Assembly (NCBI RefSeq): GCF_026262505.1
Contig: NC_067208.1
Coordinates: 19,415,962 to 19,479,961 of the forward strand
Source of the DNA: Trichomonas vaginalis G3
Taxonomy: Eukaryota; Parabasalia; Trichomonadida; Trichomonadidae
Direction of reading: 5' to 3'
Length of the DNA: 64,000 bases
The notes below the pieces were generated by a model, which was not told where the DNA came from, made no database searches, and saw only the letters and a list, made by a program, of their open reading frames with translations. Positions 54,882-64,000 of this stretch are shown piece after piece (the first letter of the stretch is position 1; each line of letters starts with the position of its first letter). The position numbers and the translations under genes are program-made.

Positions 54882-55695
54882 ATGGCAGAAGACATAGTGG
54901 TTTATACTATTACGACTAAAAACCCTGAGTCATATAATTCTATAACAACAAACTTACAAAGTCCTCAAGGACGATATTGTAAACTGACCTTAAACACGAT
55001 GACGACTAAAGCCTGTTTTGCTCTTTTGACACCAGAAGATTTTATTGTTGTGAATGGTAAAAAATACTTCTTTGAAGATACTTACTCAGATATACCACCA
55101 ACAGGTTTTGTTGACTTATTTAATACTTTAAGGACGGATGTAACATGTGCTGCAACTAGAGCAGGTTTCATTATGTTTGGATGTCCGACTGAGTTTACTA
55201 TAAACGATATGAGCTATAATACAAAACTTATATCTGGTTTTACTACCAACAATTTCCTATAACAGGAAAAGGTGTCATACAAGGTCTATCCGTTCCATTG
55301 ACTTTAAGCACACCTATTTTATATATTGTTTCAAACTTAGGTTCAAAGTGCTATTCGAATGTCGACAGAAACTACTATGACCAAAAGATACTCATGCGTA
55401 TAAACAACACATTCTCTGCTGGTTTGCCTATTGTTCATTCGAATGCAGAGTTTCAGCTTTAGTAAACTCAAACACTTTAGCAAACATAAACTTAACCTTA
55501 GTTGACGCAAACTTTGTTCCTGTAAAACTTTTATGTCCTATGTATTTGTCAATGACGGCAGAAAGTTTCGAATTGGAAGATGCAACTGGTGAAAGTATTG
55601 TATTACAAGAACAACTTCAACAACAAATAGCTCAAGAACAACAAATGCAACAAATAGCTCAAGAACAACAAATGCAACAACAAAGTCAAGAATAA
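54882..55695 (+). pseudogene. Penton/minor capsid candidate, broken copy (element C)
   Basis: Counterpart of 32713-33495: MAEDIVVYTITTKNPESYNS, QGRYCKLTLNTMTTKACFAL, GFIMFGCPTEFTINDMSYNT, LVDANFVPVKLLCPMYL, and a tail of AQEQQMQQI repeats longer than in B. The beta-rich make-up and position suit a penton role (inference). The copy is broken. Confidence 0.5.
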
Positions 55696-55721
55696 AAAAA
55701 TATTTTTTTTTATTTTTAAAA

Positions 55722-56943
55722 ATGTACAGAATAGATGTTTCAGATTTTTAGACTTCCAAGCCTTCAGAAATATGTGTCCATTTAGAGACTATAACAAAGC
55801 AGTCGAGAATTTGAAACGTTTAGTCATTTATGTTGACTCTGCCCCAGAATGTTATGTCATGAAAGAATGGGACGTAGTCTTTAACAAACCAAGAGCGACG
55901 ATAGTGTCTGAACAAGAATGTAAACAGAAACTTAAGAAAATAAAAGTCGTACAAGTTGGCATGAAGATGTTAGATGCTTGGGATATCTTATTGTCAAAAC
56001 TTGAAGATTTTTCAGTTCGTGGTATAAAGTTCTATACACCATCTCCAAACTTCTATTCTATCTTCACTGGATATAAATACGAACAAGTAGAATGGAAAGA
56101 AAATGTTATAGAAGCTTGGTTAGACCATGTCAAAAAATTATATGCAATGGAAACGAAAAGTCTATGAGTATATCTTATTTGTTTGCAAACATCTTACAAC
56201 ATCCAAGTGCTAAAAATGAAACTGCTCTCATTATAATTGGAAAACAAGGAACAGGTAAGAACACTTTCTTTACAGATATTTTGTGCAAACTGTTAGAGGG
56301 CTATTCGAACCCTAATATGACAACTTAGAAAACATCTGCGGTAAGTTTAACTCTTCAATAGAGAATATGAAACTTATAGTATGTAACGAACTTCAAAGTA
56401 TAGATACAACAAAAGTTTTGAACTCAGATGCTTTGAAGAGTCTTATAACAGACAATGTCGGAGTTGTTGAAAGAAAATATAAAGACCAGAGAGTTTGTGA
56501 AAATGTTGCAAATTTCATCATGGTTTCAAACAATGCCGTTCCGATGAAGTTAGAAAGTTCTGACAGAAGATATGTAGTTGTCAGAACGTCAGATTCTCAT
56601 ATGCAAGATACAGAATATTTTGACGACTTAGCAGAAACTTTGACATCTGACTTTTACAACCACTTGTTCTCATATTCATGACATTAGATATTCAAAGTTC
56701 AATCCAAGACAAATTCCACATACCGAAGAGAGACAAACATTGTTAGAAGCAAACAAGAGTGTATATGAACTGTTCAAGATGAGACTGACTTTGAGTGTTT
56801 AGATGAAAGGTCATTGTACGATTCGTAATAAACAATATTGTCAAGAGTATGGTTATATGACAGCGTCTAAACGAACATTCTTGGCAAATGTCAAAAGTCT
56901 TTTAGACGTACAGAATGGTGTATATACAAAAAAAATTTTCTGA
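55722..56943 (+). pseudogene. D5-like SF3 helicase, broken copy (element C)
   Basis: Counterpart of 30811-32041, with MCPFRDYNKAVENLKRLVIY, the Walker A segment IIIGKQGTGKNTFF and FIMVSNNAVPMKLESSDRRY. The start context TTTTTTATTTTTAAAA precedes ATG. The copy is broken in several places. Confidence 0.72.
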
Positions 56944-57015
56944 GTAAATTTTAAAAAAAAAATATTTTTTTATCCGATAGAAAAGATGACGAAATTCATC
57001 TCAGTAAACAAGTAT

Positions 57016-57405
57016 ATGTCAGACTTAAAGAAGAACTAGACCCATTCACATATTTGAAATGTTTACTTCTACCATTTTGAAAAGTCTACATTTGACAAAG
57101 TTTGGAACATCGAACCAGTTAAGTTTGCTATTGTGACTAAAATGGTGCGAAATTTGAAAGACTTAGACATAGAAGGTTTGTTAACAGTCAAAGAAAGTTT
57201 TGAACAGAAGGTTCTCAAACCTTAAAGAAGGCAAAGCATACAAACTTGTTATACCTTATGAACCAAAGAAAGCAGACGACTATGAATATTATGAGTCTAA
57301 GATAGTTGAAGTCAAGGTAAATTGGGTAAAAAGATTTTAGAGTCTAAGCCAGTGTTTGCTCCTAAAGAGGAAGAGAACATTGACATTGACCCAGAAATGT
57401 TCTAA
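57016..57405 (+). pseudogene. MTEVKEELDPFAYL-family protein, broken copy (element C)
   Basis: Counterpart of 30353-30742, with recognisable segments (KAYKLVIPYEPKKADDYEYY, EEENIDIDPEMF). Broken in several places. Convergent with 57422-57868, as in B. Confidence 0.5.
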
Positions 57406-57421
57406 AAATAAAATTTTATTT

Positions 57422-57868
57422 TTACATGTCATATCTCCCCTTCTCTGGTTCAGGTTCTTTCTTCTCTTCTTCTACTTTCTTTTCTTTCTTTTCTCTCTTC
57501 TTCTTTTCTGGTGGAGTTATGTCAAACTTCTCAGAACCATATTTTTGTAAAAGTGCTTTGTCATTTAATAGCTCTTCTATTCTGTTTTCTATTTCATTTT
57601 CAAGAACAGCGCATGTGTCTTCTTTGCATTCTAAGAAGTTTTGTTGGACTTCATCTCTCCAAGAGGCGTCATCTCTGTCAACAAGTCTGTCATTGACAAA
57701 TTTTAAGACTGCTCTGCTTAATGTTTTATGGTTCTTGTCATATTCCCAGAAACAGAACTTTAGAACAAATTCCCCTTTCTTGTTTACACTATGTAAGATT
57801 TTATGGTCGACAGATGTTTTGCTGTCGAAAAGCTTGTCTCGAATATAGATAGCGAAATCGCTAGACAT
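57422..57868 (-). CDS. Hypothetical protein MSSDFAIYIRDKLF (148 aa), element C
   Basis: Whole counterpart of 29881-30336; the charged tail is slightly shorter (EKKKREKKEKKVEEEKKEPE). It is divergent from the ATPase over a 36-bp A/T spacer. Function unknown. Confidence 0.6.
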   Translation of the reverse strand: MSSDFAIYIRDKLFDSKTSVDHKILHSVNKKGEFVLKFCFWEYDKNHKTLSRAVLKFVNDRLVDRDDASWRDEVQQNFLECKEDTCAVLENEIENRIEELLNDKALLQKYGSEKFDITPPEKKKREKKEKKVEEEKKEPEPEKGRYDM

Positions 57869-57904
57869 TTTCTAAAAGATAAAAATTTTAATTTTTCTAA
57901 AAAT
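57869..57904. promoter_or_regulatory. Divergent promoter between ATPase and 57868 gene (element C)
   Basis: A 36-bp A/T spacer, the mirror of 29845-29880, with TTTCTAAAAGATAAAAATTT and AATTTTTCTAAAAAT. Conservation in both elements supports a shared control region. Confidence 0.55.
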
Positions 57905-58780
57905 ATGTTAGAAAAAAAGTTTGCTGACATTGACAAGAAATTTGAGAATGTTTTAAACAAGAACAAGAGGAAGTTGGAAAATGCTCAGATAAAACCCATA
58001 CATGACAAGTTCTTATTTGCTCAGAATGGTATAACAGGTCTAATCGCACCACCTGGGTCGGGTAAGACTTTCACTTATCTTAAAATGGCTGCACAACAAC
58101 AAGAACTAGATGAGAAGAACCCATTCTATGAGTTAGTAGTCATTTGTTCGACTTCTGGTCAATTTGACCAAACCGTCAATTCGTTCAAAGATATTATAAA
58201 GAAGTCTAAGTTAGTATGTATAAAAGATACTGAGTTGTTAGATTGGATAAAAAAGTACCAAAGAAGAGTTTTGAAGTACAATGCTATAAATGAGTATATA
58301 AACTCGAAGTTTAAAGACCCAAATGAGGAAATGCAGAGAATATTAGAGAAGAAACACTTCAGAAACAAACAGAAAGAGATAGAATACATTTCGAAGAAAT
58401 TGCAATCTTACGATTGGAAGACTTACCCTCACAGATGTCTTCTTATCTTAGATGATTTCGCTTCTCATCCTTTGTTAAAGAATAGAGAACAAGACATGTG
58501 TCGAATTCTTAAGAAGCTCAGACACTTTAACATTTCAGTTGTCATTTGTGTACAGACAGCCAAGAGTTTAAGTAAGGATGTAAAGAGAATACTGACTGAT
58601 ATTATACTTTTCCCCGGATTGTCCGAAGACGATTTCATGGAACTTATGAAAGAGTCCATGGCAGGTAAGTTTGACAGACATGAACTATGGGAGAAGTACA
58701 AAGTCATACAAGACCCTCATACTTCTTTCAGAATTCATATCTACGCAAACAAAGTTCAAATTGTAAAAAGTCAAGCGTAA
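57905..58780 (+). CDS. A32/FtsK-HerA-type genome-packaging ATPase (291 aa), element C
   Basis: Whole, nearly identical to 28969-29844. Walker A GLIAPPGSGKT, Walker B-like CLLILDDFA, then SVVICVQTAKSL. The start is taken at 57905, preceded by the conserved divergent spacer; an in-frame ATG further upstream lies inside the opposite gene. It would package element DNA into capsids. Confidence 0.85.
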   Translation: MLEKKFADIDKKFENVLNKNKRKLENAQIKPIHDKFLFAQNGITGLIAPPGSGKTFTYLKMAAQQQELDEKNPFYELVVICSTSGQFDQTVNSFKDIIKKSKLVCIKDTELLDWIKKYQRRVLKYNAINEYINSKFKDPNEEMQRILEKKHFRNKQKEIEYISKKLQSYDWKTYPHRCLLILDDFASHPLLKNREQDMCRILKKLRHFNISVVICVQTAKSLSKDVKRILTDIILFPGLSEDDFMELMKESMAGKFDRHELWEKYKVIQDPHTSFRIHIYANKVQIVKSQA

Positions 58781-58873
58781 AAATGTAAGTGTTTTAGTCT
58801 TAGTCTGTTGTGGTGCTGGGGCTGTCGGTTCTTCTGGCTTTGGAAGACATTCAGGAAGAGGAACGTCAGCCAT
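58685..58873 (-). CDS. Short MADVP-family protein (62 aa), element C
   Basis: It begins MADVPLPECLPKPEEPTAPA, matching B (28875) closely, then runs into the end of the convergent ATPase gene. It starts beside the array. Probably a remnant or short form of the proline-rich gene of A (1191-1767). Confidence 0.45.
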   Translation of the reverse strand: MADVPLPECLPKPEEPTAPAPQQTKTKTLTFLRLTFYNLNFVCVDMNSERSMRVLYDFVLLP

Positions 58874-58879
58874 CCGTTT

Positions 58880-59178
58880 GTGTCCTGTCGGAAGGAAGGA
58901 CTTTTCCTGTCGGAAGGAAGGACTTTTCCTGTCGGAAAGAAAAATTTTTCCTGTCGGAAGGAAAAACTTTTCCTGTTGGAAGGAAAAACTTTTTCTGAAG
59001 TTCGACCAAAAAGTTCTCAATTTTCGAAAATTTGAATGGTTTACGGACGGACAACTGGAAAAATTTTTCCTGTTGGAAGGAAATTTTTTTCCTGTCGGAA
59101 GGAAATTTTTTTCCTGTTGGAAGGAAAAACTTTTCCTGTTGGAAGGAAATTTTTTTCCTGTTGGAAGGAAGGACTCGG
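58880..59178. repeat. Tandem array, ~22-bp units, between divergent genes (element C)
   Basis: About a dozen 22-bp units (CCTGTCGGAAGGAAGGACTT, CCTGTTGGAAGGAAATTTTT) around a 60-bp core (58996-59055) shared with element A. The left units have TCGG/GGACTT and the right units TTGG/AAATTT, so the two sides have evolved separately. It lies between the MADVP gene and a short MPEGFDKTIYLIEL frame at 59179. Confidence 0.8.
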
Positions 59179-59265
59179 AATGCCAGAAGGATTTGACAAG
59201 ACAATTTACCTTATAGAGCTACCTGAGCCATCTTTGGTGTCAAGCTTGAAAAATAAATGGTTCAT
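59179..59265 (+). CDS. Short MPEGF frame, remnant of DEAIYLIEINE family (element C)
   Basis: The ATG at 59179 gives MPEGFDKTIYLIELPEPSLV, matching the start of 2031-2405 in A and then diverging. It faces away from the array, completing the divergent pair seen in all three elements. The frame runs on past 59265 into the convergent gene; probably a remnant. Confidence 0.4.
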
Positions 59266-60075
59266 TTACTCTGCTTGTTTGAAGTTGTCAAAATACTCTG
59301 TTATTTTTTCTTTCAGTAATGGCAAATCTTCTTTGAATGTAAGTATTGTACAACCTTTCATATCATAGTGTGTTTGAGGTAACGTATCTTGAACTATCTG
59401 TTTAACATCTTCATTCGGTGTCATTGAAATCGGTAAGTTTTCGCGATAAACCAATTTCTGTCAGATTTGTAAATCTTAGCAAGGTCGTAAAAGCTTTTGT
59501 TGTTTCTTCTGACTAAATGCAACATAACCATATCTTTATCTTCTTCATTTTCCATCTCTTCAGTGTAAATCATATACTTATAGTTCTTTTCTTTCCTTTC
59601 CTTTTGGTACCGAACGTGGTATTCTTTTCTGTATGGTTTTGTCTTTTGCTTCAAGCTTGTTCTCTAGCTCTTCACGTTCTTGTCTATGAATTTCATCTAA
59701 CATCATGAAAATATAACAAGCATAGCGAGGTGAAGCCCACATTGCAACAGCATTTACAAGAAGTCTATGTACATACCAACCTCTCAAACCATTTGGCAAA
59801 TTTTGACGATTTTCGTACGGAATCTCGACCCGCGGTTTTCCGCCGGTCGCAAACATATGAGGAAATTCTTCTAAAAGTTCTTTTGTCTGTTGGTTTTCAA
59901 ACCAATGACGTGCTTGCTTTGTAGAACGAAGAGCATTCAAAATACTTTGCATTTGGTACATGTCATCTTTGACCGAACGAATGAGACGTAACTGTTTGTT
60001 ATACTGAACCCACTCATATTCTTCATTTATATCTTCATGAACGATAGCAGTTGTTGTGTTCTCTGTTGTTGACAT
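59266..60075 (-). pseudogene. KilA-N domain protein 2, broken copy (element C)
   Basis: Counterpart of 27226-28140, starting MSTTENTTTAIVHEDINEEY. The KilA-N part has WFENQQTKELLEEFPHMFAT and LRGWYVHRLLVNAVAMWASP. In place of B's duplicated segment it has GGKPRVEIPYENRQ, coded by a different hairpin (59826-59849). The copy is broken. Confidence 0.7.
59826..59849. repeat. 24-bp hairpin inside KilA-N2 gene (element C)
   Basis: Arms CGACCCGCGG and CCGCCGGTCG around a TTTT loop, 10-4-10, with two mismatched pairs. The flanks match intergenic hairpins at 26319-26342 (B) and 60979-61002 (C), whose stems are different. Confidence 0.75.
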
Positions 60076-60163
60076 ATCTGTCTTTACATACAAAATAAAA
60101 AAATAAAAAAAAATAAAATTAGCGTTATTTTCTATCTTGTATAAAAGACCAAAAATAAACGCT

Positions 60164-60778
60164 TTACATGTATTTTTCAGCAACTTCGTCAAATAATTTT
60201 ATAGCACTATCTATCTCATCTACTTCAAACGTTTCTTTACCTTTCGTGGGAGCACCATACATTTTCTCAAACTTTTCAAGTAGTTCTGTTTCAGCAGCTC
60301 TCATATCGTTAACAAACACAACCTTAACTCTATTGACTGTACTGTCATATCTTTGAGTTATATTATATGTTCTTCCTATCTTATATCTTTTTGTATTGAA
60401 GTCCTTCGGTTTCTGAACGATGTAAAGTAAGCCCTCACTGCAACGTTCTGAGTCGAACAAACCATATGTTATGAAATTATATCCAACAACTGGGTCTAAC
60501 CATAACAAAACTACTGGTATAAGACTTTTGTCGATGAGATATGCTCTTGTTCCATAGAATCTTACCGATATCATAAGCTCAGGATTTCTTGTCAAAATTT
60601 TCTGAGTAGAAGCATTTCTAACCCAGTCGTGGGATGTTTTCTTTTCAGATAGTGTTAGAATGTCTGACAAAGAATATTTGTTGTATTTCTTTGAGTATCT
60701 TACGTTTAAATCACCTATTCTAACCACTTTGGTGTCATTGTCTATCTTTTTAACTGTTTCAAACTCAATGTTTAACAT
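60164..60778 (-). CDS. GIY-YIG (T5orf172-type) protein with KilA-N-like start (204 aa), element C
   Basis: Whole counterpart of 26523-27137, about 93% identical. GLLYIVQKPKDF, YKIGRTYNITQRYD and the AAETELLEKFEKMYG helix mark the T5orf172/GIY-YIG part. The leader ATTTTGTATGTAAGAACAGG precedes ATG. May nick or bind DNA. Confidence 0.7.
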   Translation of the reverse strand: MLNIEFETVKKIDNDTKVVRIGDLNVRYSKKYNKYSLSDILTLSEKKTSHDWVRNASTQKILTRNPELMISVRFYGTRAYLIDKSLIPVVLLWLDPVVGYNFITYGLFDSERCSEGLLYIVQKPKDFNTKRYKIGRTYNITQRYDSTVNRVKVVFVNDMRAAETELLEKFEKMYGAPTKGKETFEVDEIDSAIKLFDEVAEKYM

Positions 60779-61042
60779 TTCCTGTTCTTACATACAAAAT
60801 AAAAAAATAAAAAAAATAAAAACTAACTTTAATTTTATTTTTTCTATCTTGTATAAAAGATATGATTTCATAGAGTTTTTTTACGATTTTCATAGAGTTT
60901 TGGCGAGTACGTTTTTTTACGTACTCGCATTTTTTCACGATTTTCATGAGTTTTTTTCACGATTTTCGAATGGAATCTCGTTCCTCGATTTTCCTAGGAA
61001 CGCAAACATATGAGGAAATTCATGAAATTTGGTCATTTTACT
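60779..61042. repeat. Intergenic hairpins (element C)
   Basis: It holds a perfect 26-bp hairpin at 60903-60928 (stem GCGAGTACGT, T6 loop), a 24-bp one at 60979-61002 (CGTTCCTCGA...CCTAGGAACG, TTTT loop), and repeated ACGATTTTCATAGAGTTTT spacers. The same flanks surround hairpins in B KilA-N2 and near 26319. Confidence 0.7.
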
Positions 61043-61233
61043 CAGCAAAAATATATTTTAGGCGACCAGGTCACCCGGTCACTCGGTCACTCGGTCACTC
61101 GGTTAAATGAACTTCTCTGAAAAAGTGTGACAACATGACATTTTGACAACAACACAGGAAATAGACTTCTTCGTATGTGTTTTGTCAAGACTTTCATCGT
61201 CAATGAGTGTAAAACAGACAAAAATATATTTCT
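61043..61233 (+). repeat. Left inverted repeat of KilA-N cassette (element C)
   Basis: AAATATATTTTAGGCGACCA opens a run of GGTCACTC units (about 61065-61103), followed by CAACATGACATTTTGACAAC and a TTTTGTCAAGACTTTCATCG unit. The inverted counterpart is 63068-63370. Organisation is like the terminal repeats of B (short iterons plus 25-bp units), but the iteron sequence is different. Confidence 0.75.
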
Positions 61234-61244
61234 ACCATAACTAT

Positions 61245-62125
61245 TTACAAGCGTTTGACATGGTATATGTTGTGATGGTTCATGACTTTAAACAGTTTTG
61301 TAGCTTCTATTTCTTCACGAAGGATATCAAAAGTTTTAACTATGCCGAAGGTTTCTTTATATTTCTTCTTGACATCTGAAAGAAGGAGATCGTTAGCAGT
61401 TGGATAGTTTTTGTTCAGAAATGTCAACATGTCCATTTTATCTTCTGCTGGTTTCTCTACTTCTTTCTTTAAGTCAGTATGGTCTTTTTCTCATTCTTTC
61501 TATCTCTTTGACGGAAGTAGTTATATTTCCTTGTTGCTGCTTTACATTTTGAACATTGTGAGTTCATTTTTGCGTTATATTCTGAAATTTGTCCTGCTAA
61601 AACAAGTAAGGCGTAGATGGTCTTCTTTAACTCAAAGGCTGCTGGTTTTATCTGTTGGTTCCATACTTTACCTCTTCTATCTTTATCTCTTATCTGCCAT
61701 ACACACTCAGCAACTAACGAAACAAAGTTGTCGTAGGTCTTAAACTCCCCAGATTTATATATGTCAATGACTTTGTGGTTGCAATGAAATCCAAGAAACT
61801 CATAGTTTACCTTACGTATGAACTTCTTTATTTCTACTGAGTCAGTTGCTTTGACTTCTATTTCATCGAATTCTGGAATAGTGAGCTTTTGTTGTTGTAT
61901 TTCAGGAAGTTTAGGTAGATGGTCAATAATATCCTGCATTTCATAAAGATACTGTTCATTTGTTTCATCTTTCGCACTACAGTTTAGATCTCCTTGGAGA
62001 AGTTCCTGCTTTATCTTCTGGATTTCTGTTTCGAAAGTATATGAAGAAGGAATGAAGCTTTTCATCTCTACTAACATTGAAGTTGGGTTCATGACTAACG
62101 AGTTTGGTGCTGTTGTTGCTGACAT
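61245..62125 (-). pseudogene. Coiled-coil accessory protein MSATTAPNSL, broken copy (element C)
   Basis: Counterpart of 25200-26078, highly similar over its whole length, including CSKC and the C-terminal HHNIYHVKRL. The copy is broken. It shares the TTTTTATTGTAAGAAC leader and lies in the same cassette as KilA-N1. Confidence 0.6.
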
Positions 62126-62358
62126 GTTCTTACAATAAAAATAAAAAAATATTTTTTTAAAAAACTACCTTTATTTTATTTCAGCACAAAATTCAAGAGT
62201 TTTGTGTGTTTTCTACGGTGGAGCCAAAAATGGCTCGACCTCAAAACAAGCATTTTGTGAAGAATATACCAACCGCCGGAATTCCGGCGGTTGCTTTTTT
62301 TATACAAAATTCAAGAGTTTTGTGTGTTTTCTACGATGATAGAAAAAAAATGGTTCAT
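62126..62358. repeat. Intergenic modules with 24-bp palindrome (element C)
   Basis: It contains the GAGCCA/TGGCTC palindrome near 62220 and the perfect 24-bp palindrome 62270-62293 (halves CAACCGCCGGAA), followed by a T-run. The flanks equal those of the in-gene copy at 62789. Confidence 0.7.
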
Positions 62359-63021
62359 TTACTCACAATATTTTTGTACAAAACAACCCCAAGCTTTTAA
62401 CTTCTTTTCTGCAGCTTCTAATGCTATCTTAGCGAGTTCATATTCTCTAAATTCTCTCTTTAAATCTTCTTGTTCCCATTGGTCTAGTTCGTATGGAGAG
62501 TCTCTATAACCAGAACATATCTCACGTTCATGTTCTATTTGTTTTTCATGCATTTTTCTAACTTCTTCTTCAAACAAAGGTTTTGCATTCTCTACTGTAT
62601 CTTCAAGTTCTTCTTCATCTAATTTCTCATGAACTTTCTTGTCTATGGAATCCAGAATTTTTCCAACTGCTATACAATATTTTGGAGAAGCCCACATTGC
62701 GATATAGTTTACAAGTCTTGGGTCTACATACGTTCCTCTAACCTGTTTGATTTCATCCGGAATTCCTGCATGAATTTTGTATAAAAAGCAACCGCCGGAA
62801 TTCCGGCGGTTGGTATATTCTTCACAAAATGCCTCAAAATACTCTTCCCAGGACTTATTTTCCAACAACTTTCTAAAGTCCTTCCTAAACTGCTGACACA
62901 TATTTGTTACATTTATATAACCATCCTTGTCTCTACGTAAGACTTCAATACCGTTGTAAGTGCCTTTTGTGAATGTTTCGCCATTAGATTTGTTCGTGAA
63001 CGTTTTTGCTTCGACTGTCAT
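62359..63021 (-). CDS. KilA-N domain protein 1 (220 aa), element C
   Basis: A whole 220-residue protein. The start at 63021 is chosen by the TTGTAAGAACAGT leader. KilA-N domain: GIEVLRRDKDGYINVTNMCQ, KSWEEYFEAF, YVDPRLVNYIAMWASPKYCI; then a charged helical C-terminus. The palindrome 62789-62812 is read in frame as part of EEYTNRRNSGGCFLYKIHAG. A DNA-binding role is expected from the family; its target is unknown. Confidence 0.75.
   Translation of the reverse strand: MTVEAKTFTNKSNGETFTKGTYNGIEVLRRDKDGYINVTNMCQQFRKDFRKLLENKSWEEYFEAFCEEYTNRRNSGGCFLYKIHAGIPDEIKQVRGTYVDPRLVNYIAMWASPKYCIAVGKILDSIDKKVHEKLDEEELEDTVENAKPLFEEEVRKMHEKQIEHEREICSGYRDSPYELDQWEQEDLKREFREYELAKIALEAAEKKLKAWGCFVQKYCE
62789..62812. 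repeat. 24-bp palindrome inside KilA-N1 gene (element C)
   Basis: Perfect palindrome; the left half is CAACCGCCGGAA. Compared with 24457-24480 in B, pairs 6-19 and 7-18 are both flipped (C-G to G-C, G-C to C-G), so complementarity is kept. In-frame in both genes. Confidence 0.88.
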
Positions 63022-63067
63022 ACTGTTCTTACAATAAAAATAAAAAAATATTTTTTTTAAAAAAACC

Positions 63068-63370
63068 AAAATATATATTTTTGTCTGATTTACGCTCATT
63101 ACGATGAAGTTTCGACAAAACATGTACGATGAAGTTTCGACAAAACATGTACGATGAAATCATGACAAAACATATACGATGAAATCTCAACAAAACATTT
63201 ACGATGAAATCTCAACAAAACATGTACGATGAAATCATGACAAAACATATACGATGAAATCTATTTCCTGTGTTGTTGTCAAAATGTCATGTTGTCACCA
63301 TTTTCAAAAAGATGTTAGTTGACCGAGTGACCGAGTGACCGAGTGACCTGGTCGCCTAAAATATATTTTT
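63068..63370 (-). repeat. Right inverted repeat of KilA-N cassette (element C)
   Basis: Reverse of 61043-61233, with more 25-bp units (ACGATGAAATCTCAACAAAA, about 63101-63260), then GTTGTTGTCAAAATGTCATG, GAGTGACC units (about 63316-63350) and CGCCTAAAATATATTTTT. The 25-bp units are relatives of the subterminal repeats of element B. Confidence 0.75.
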
Positions 63371-63526
63371 TTCTATCTTAAGGAAATTCATGAAAATTCA
63401 CCTGTTGAATTTTGTATAAAAAGCAACCGCCGGAATTCCGGCGGTTGGTATATTCTTCACAAAATGCTTGTTTTGAGGTCGAGCCACTTTTGGTTCCACC
63501 TCTTTTTTCAACCAAAAACTCATTTT
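63371..63526. repeat. Intergenic palindrome module (element C)
   Basis: It carries a further 24-bp palindrome (63424-63447) with the GGTATATTCTTCACAAAATG flank, then a GAGCCAC...GGTTCC variant of the short palindrome near 63480. No coding capacity. Confidence 0.65.
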
Positions 63527-64000
63527 TCAATACTTTTTCAGCACTTTTCCGTAGTTGTATATGAAAGACAATTCGAGATAAAAGTCATAGTACAATGTAT
63601 AATATGCTGCACACCGTTTGTGTGAACCAAACTTGAAAGTCAGAGAAACTGTTACTAGGTGGTTCGTAGAATTTAGAAGCAAAGTCATAAAAGTCCTTAC
63701 CAATACAAAGAAAACTGTTGTTGCTTGAACTGAAACTTGCATGACATATAACATTTTGAGGGTCAAACACGTTTCTATAAACTGTCAAATCTGCTGGTGG
63801 AAGTATAAATTTAAATGGACCATCTGGTGGCAATGGTTCGTTCTGGTTTAGTAACCGAAGAAATTGTGCCCAAGAACGTTTGTCTACTCCCCAATATAAA
63901 AACTCTGTATCTCTTGGAGGGTTAATTTCAATCTTTTGAAATGAAACGGTTGAATTCATCTTATCATATTCTAGTTTCAGATAGTAAGTTCCGTTTAGTA
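63527..64000 (-). pseudogene. YRFDYP-family protein, partial and broken copy (element C)
   Basis: C-terminal part of a relative of 23185-24045 in B: SWAQFLRLLNQNEPLPPDGP, CHASFSSSNNSFLCIGKDFY and YEPPSNSFSDFQVWFT. It is cut by the window edge and broken. Position after KilA-N1 mirrors B exactly. Confidence 0.6.

Larger units (their letters stand above)
48261..64000. mobile_element. Element C: Maverick/Polinton, partial (right side outside window)
   Basis: It begins with an A-run and the hairpin-bearing terminus and runs rightwards through the QP-rich protein, capsid protein, penton candidate, helicase, ATPase, repeat array and KilA-N/GIY-YIG accessory genes: the mirror of element B from its right end. 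It is broken, with about a dozen breaks in the visible part, though the capsid, QP-rich and ATPase genes look whole. Close agreement with B suggests a recent relative. The terminus subtype equals that of A. Confidence 0.92.

Overview
The window looks like a stretch of a Trichomonas (parabasalid) nuclear genome, most likely T. vaginalis. It is AT-rich. Its few host genes are intronless, with very short leaders; one has a start-site motif of the parabasalid TCA-Py-T-A/T kind (13769). Most of the DNA belongs to Maverick/Polinton elements. These carry a double-jelly-roll major capsid protein, an A32-type packaging ATPase, a retroviral-type integrase, a protein-primed type family B DNA polymerase and an SF3-type helicase. 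The species call is inference from this combination.

Layout. Element A (1-12821, cut by the left edge) ends at a hairpin-bearing, T-tailed terminus. A host island follows (12822-15237: an unclassified repeat, a thioredoxin and a Rab-like GTPase). Element B (15238-40485, about 25.2 kb) has about 1.1-kb terminal inverted repeats and a plausible 6-bp target duplication (AATATA). A second host island (40486-48260) holds a tail-anchored protein and four coiled-coil or low-complexity proteins, then an inverted copy of the unclassified repeat. Element C (48261-64000, cut by the right edge) runs rightwards. All three elements are fossils with several broken genes each. The near-identical termini of B and the close agreement of B and C capsid genes suggest recent insertions.

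Element plan, from B with A and C as comparison. One end carries an N6-adenine methyltransferase, a tiny membrane protein, small Met-Gly amphipathic proteins, a phage-like fibre protein and the integrase. The other end carries a 1121-residue QP-rich protein, the major capsid protein, a penton candidate, the helicase and the ATPase. Between them lies an accessory zone that differs between copies: DNA polymerase in A, HNH proteins, KilA-N and GIY-YIG proteins, and coiled-coil proteins.

The most unusual signal is in the accessory zone. (1) Families of 24-26 bp palindromes sit between genes and also in frame inside KilA-N genes; their stems change in both arms while the fold is kept. (2) A conserved divergent gene pair flanks a tandem array in all three elements, but the repeat unit is unrelated in B versus A/C. 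(3) A KilA-N plus coiled-coil cassette is bounded by inverted repeats whose sequence differs between B and C. Core genes are packed with near-palindromic 16-18 bp divergent promoters and tail-to-tail overlaps.
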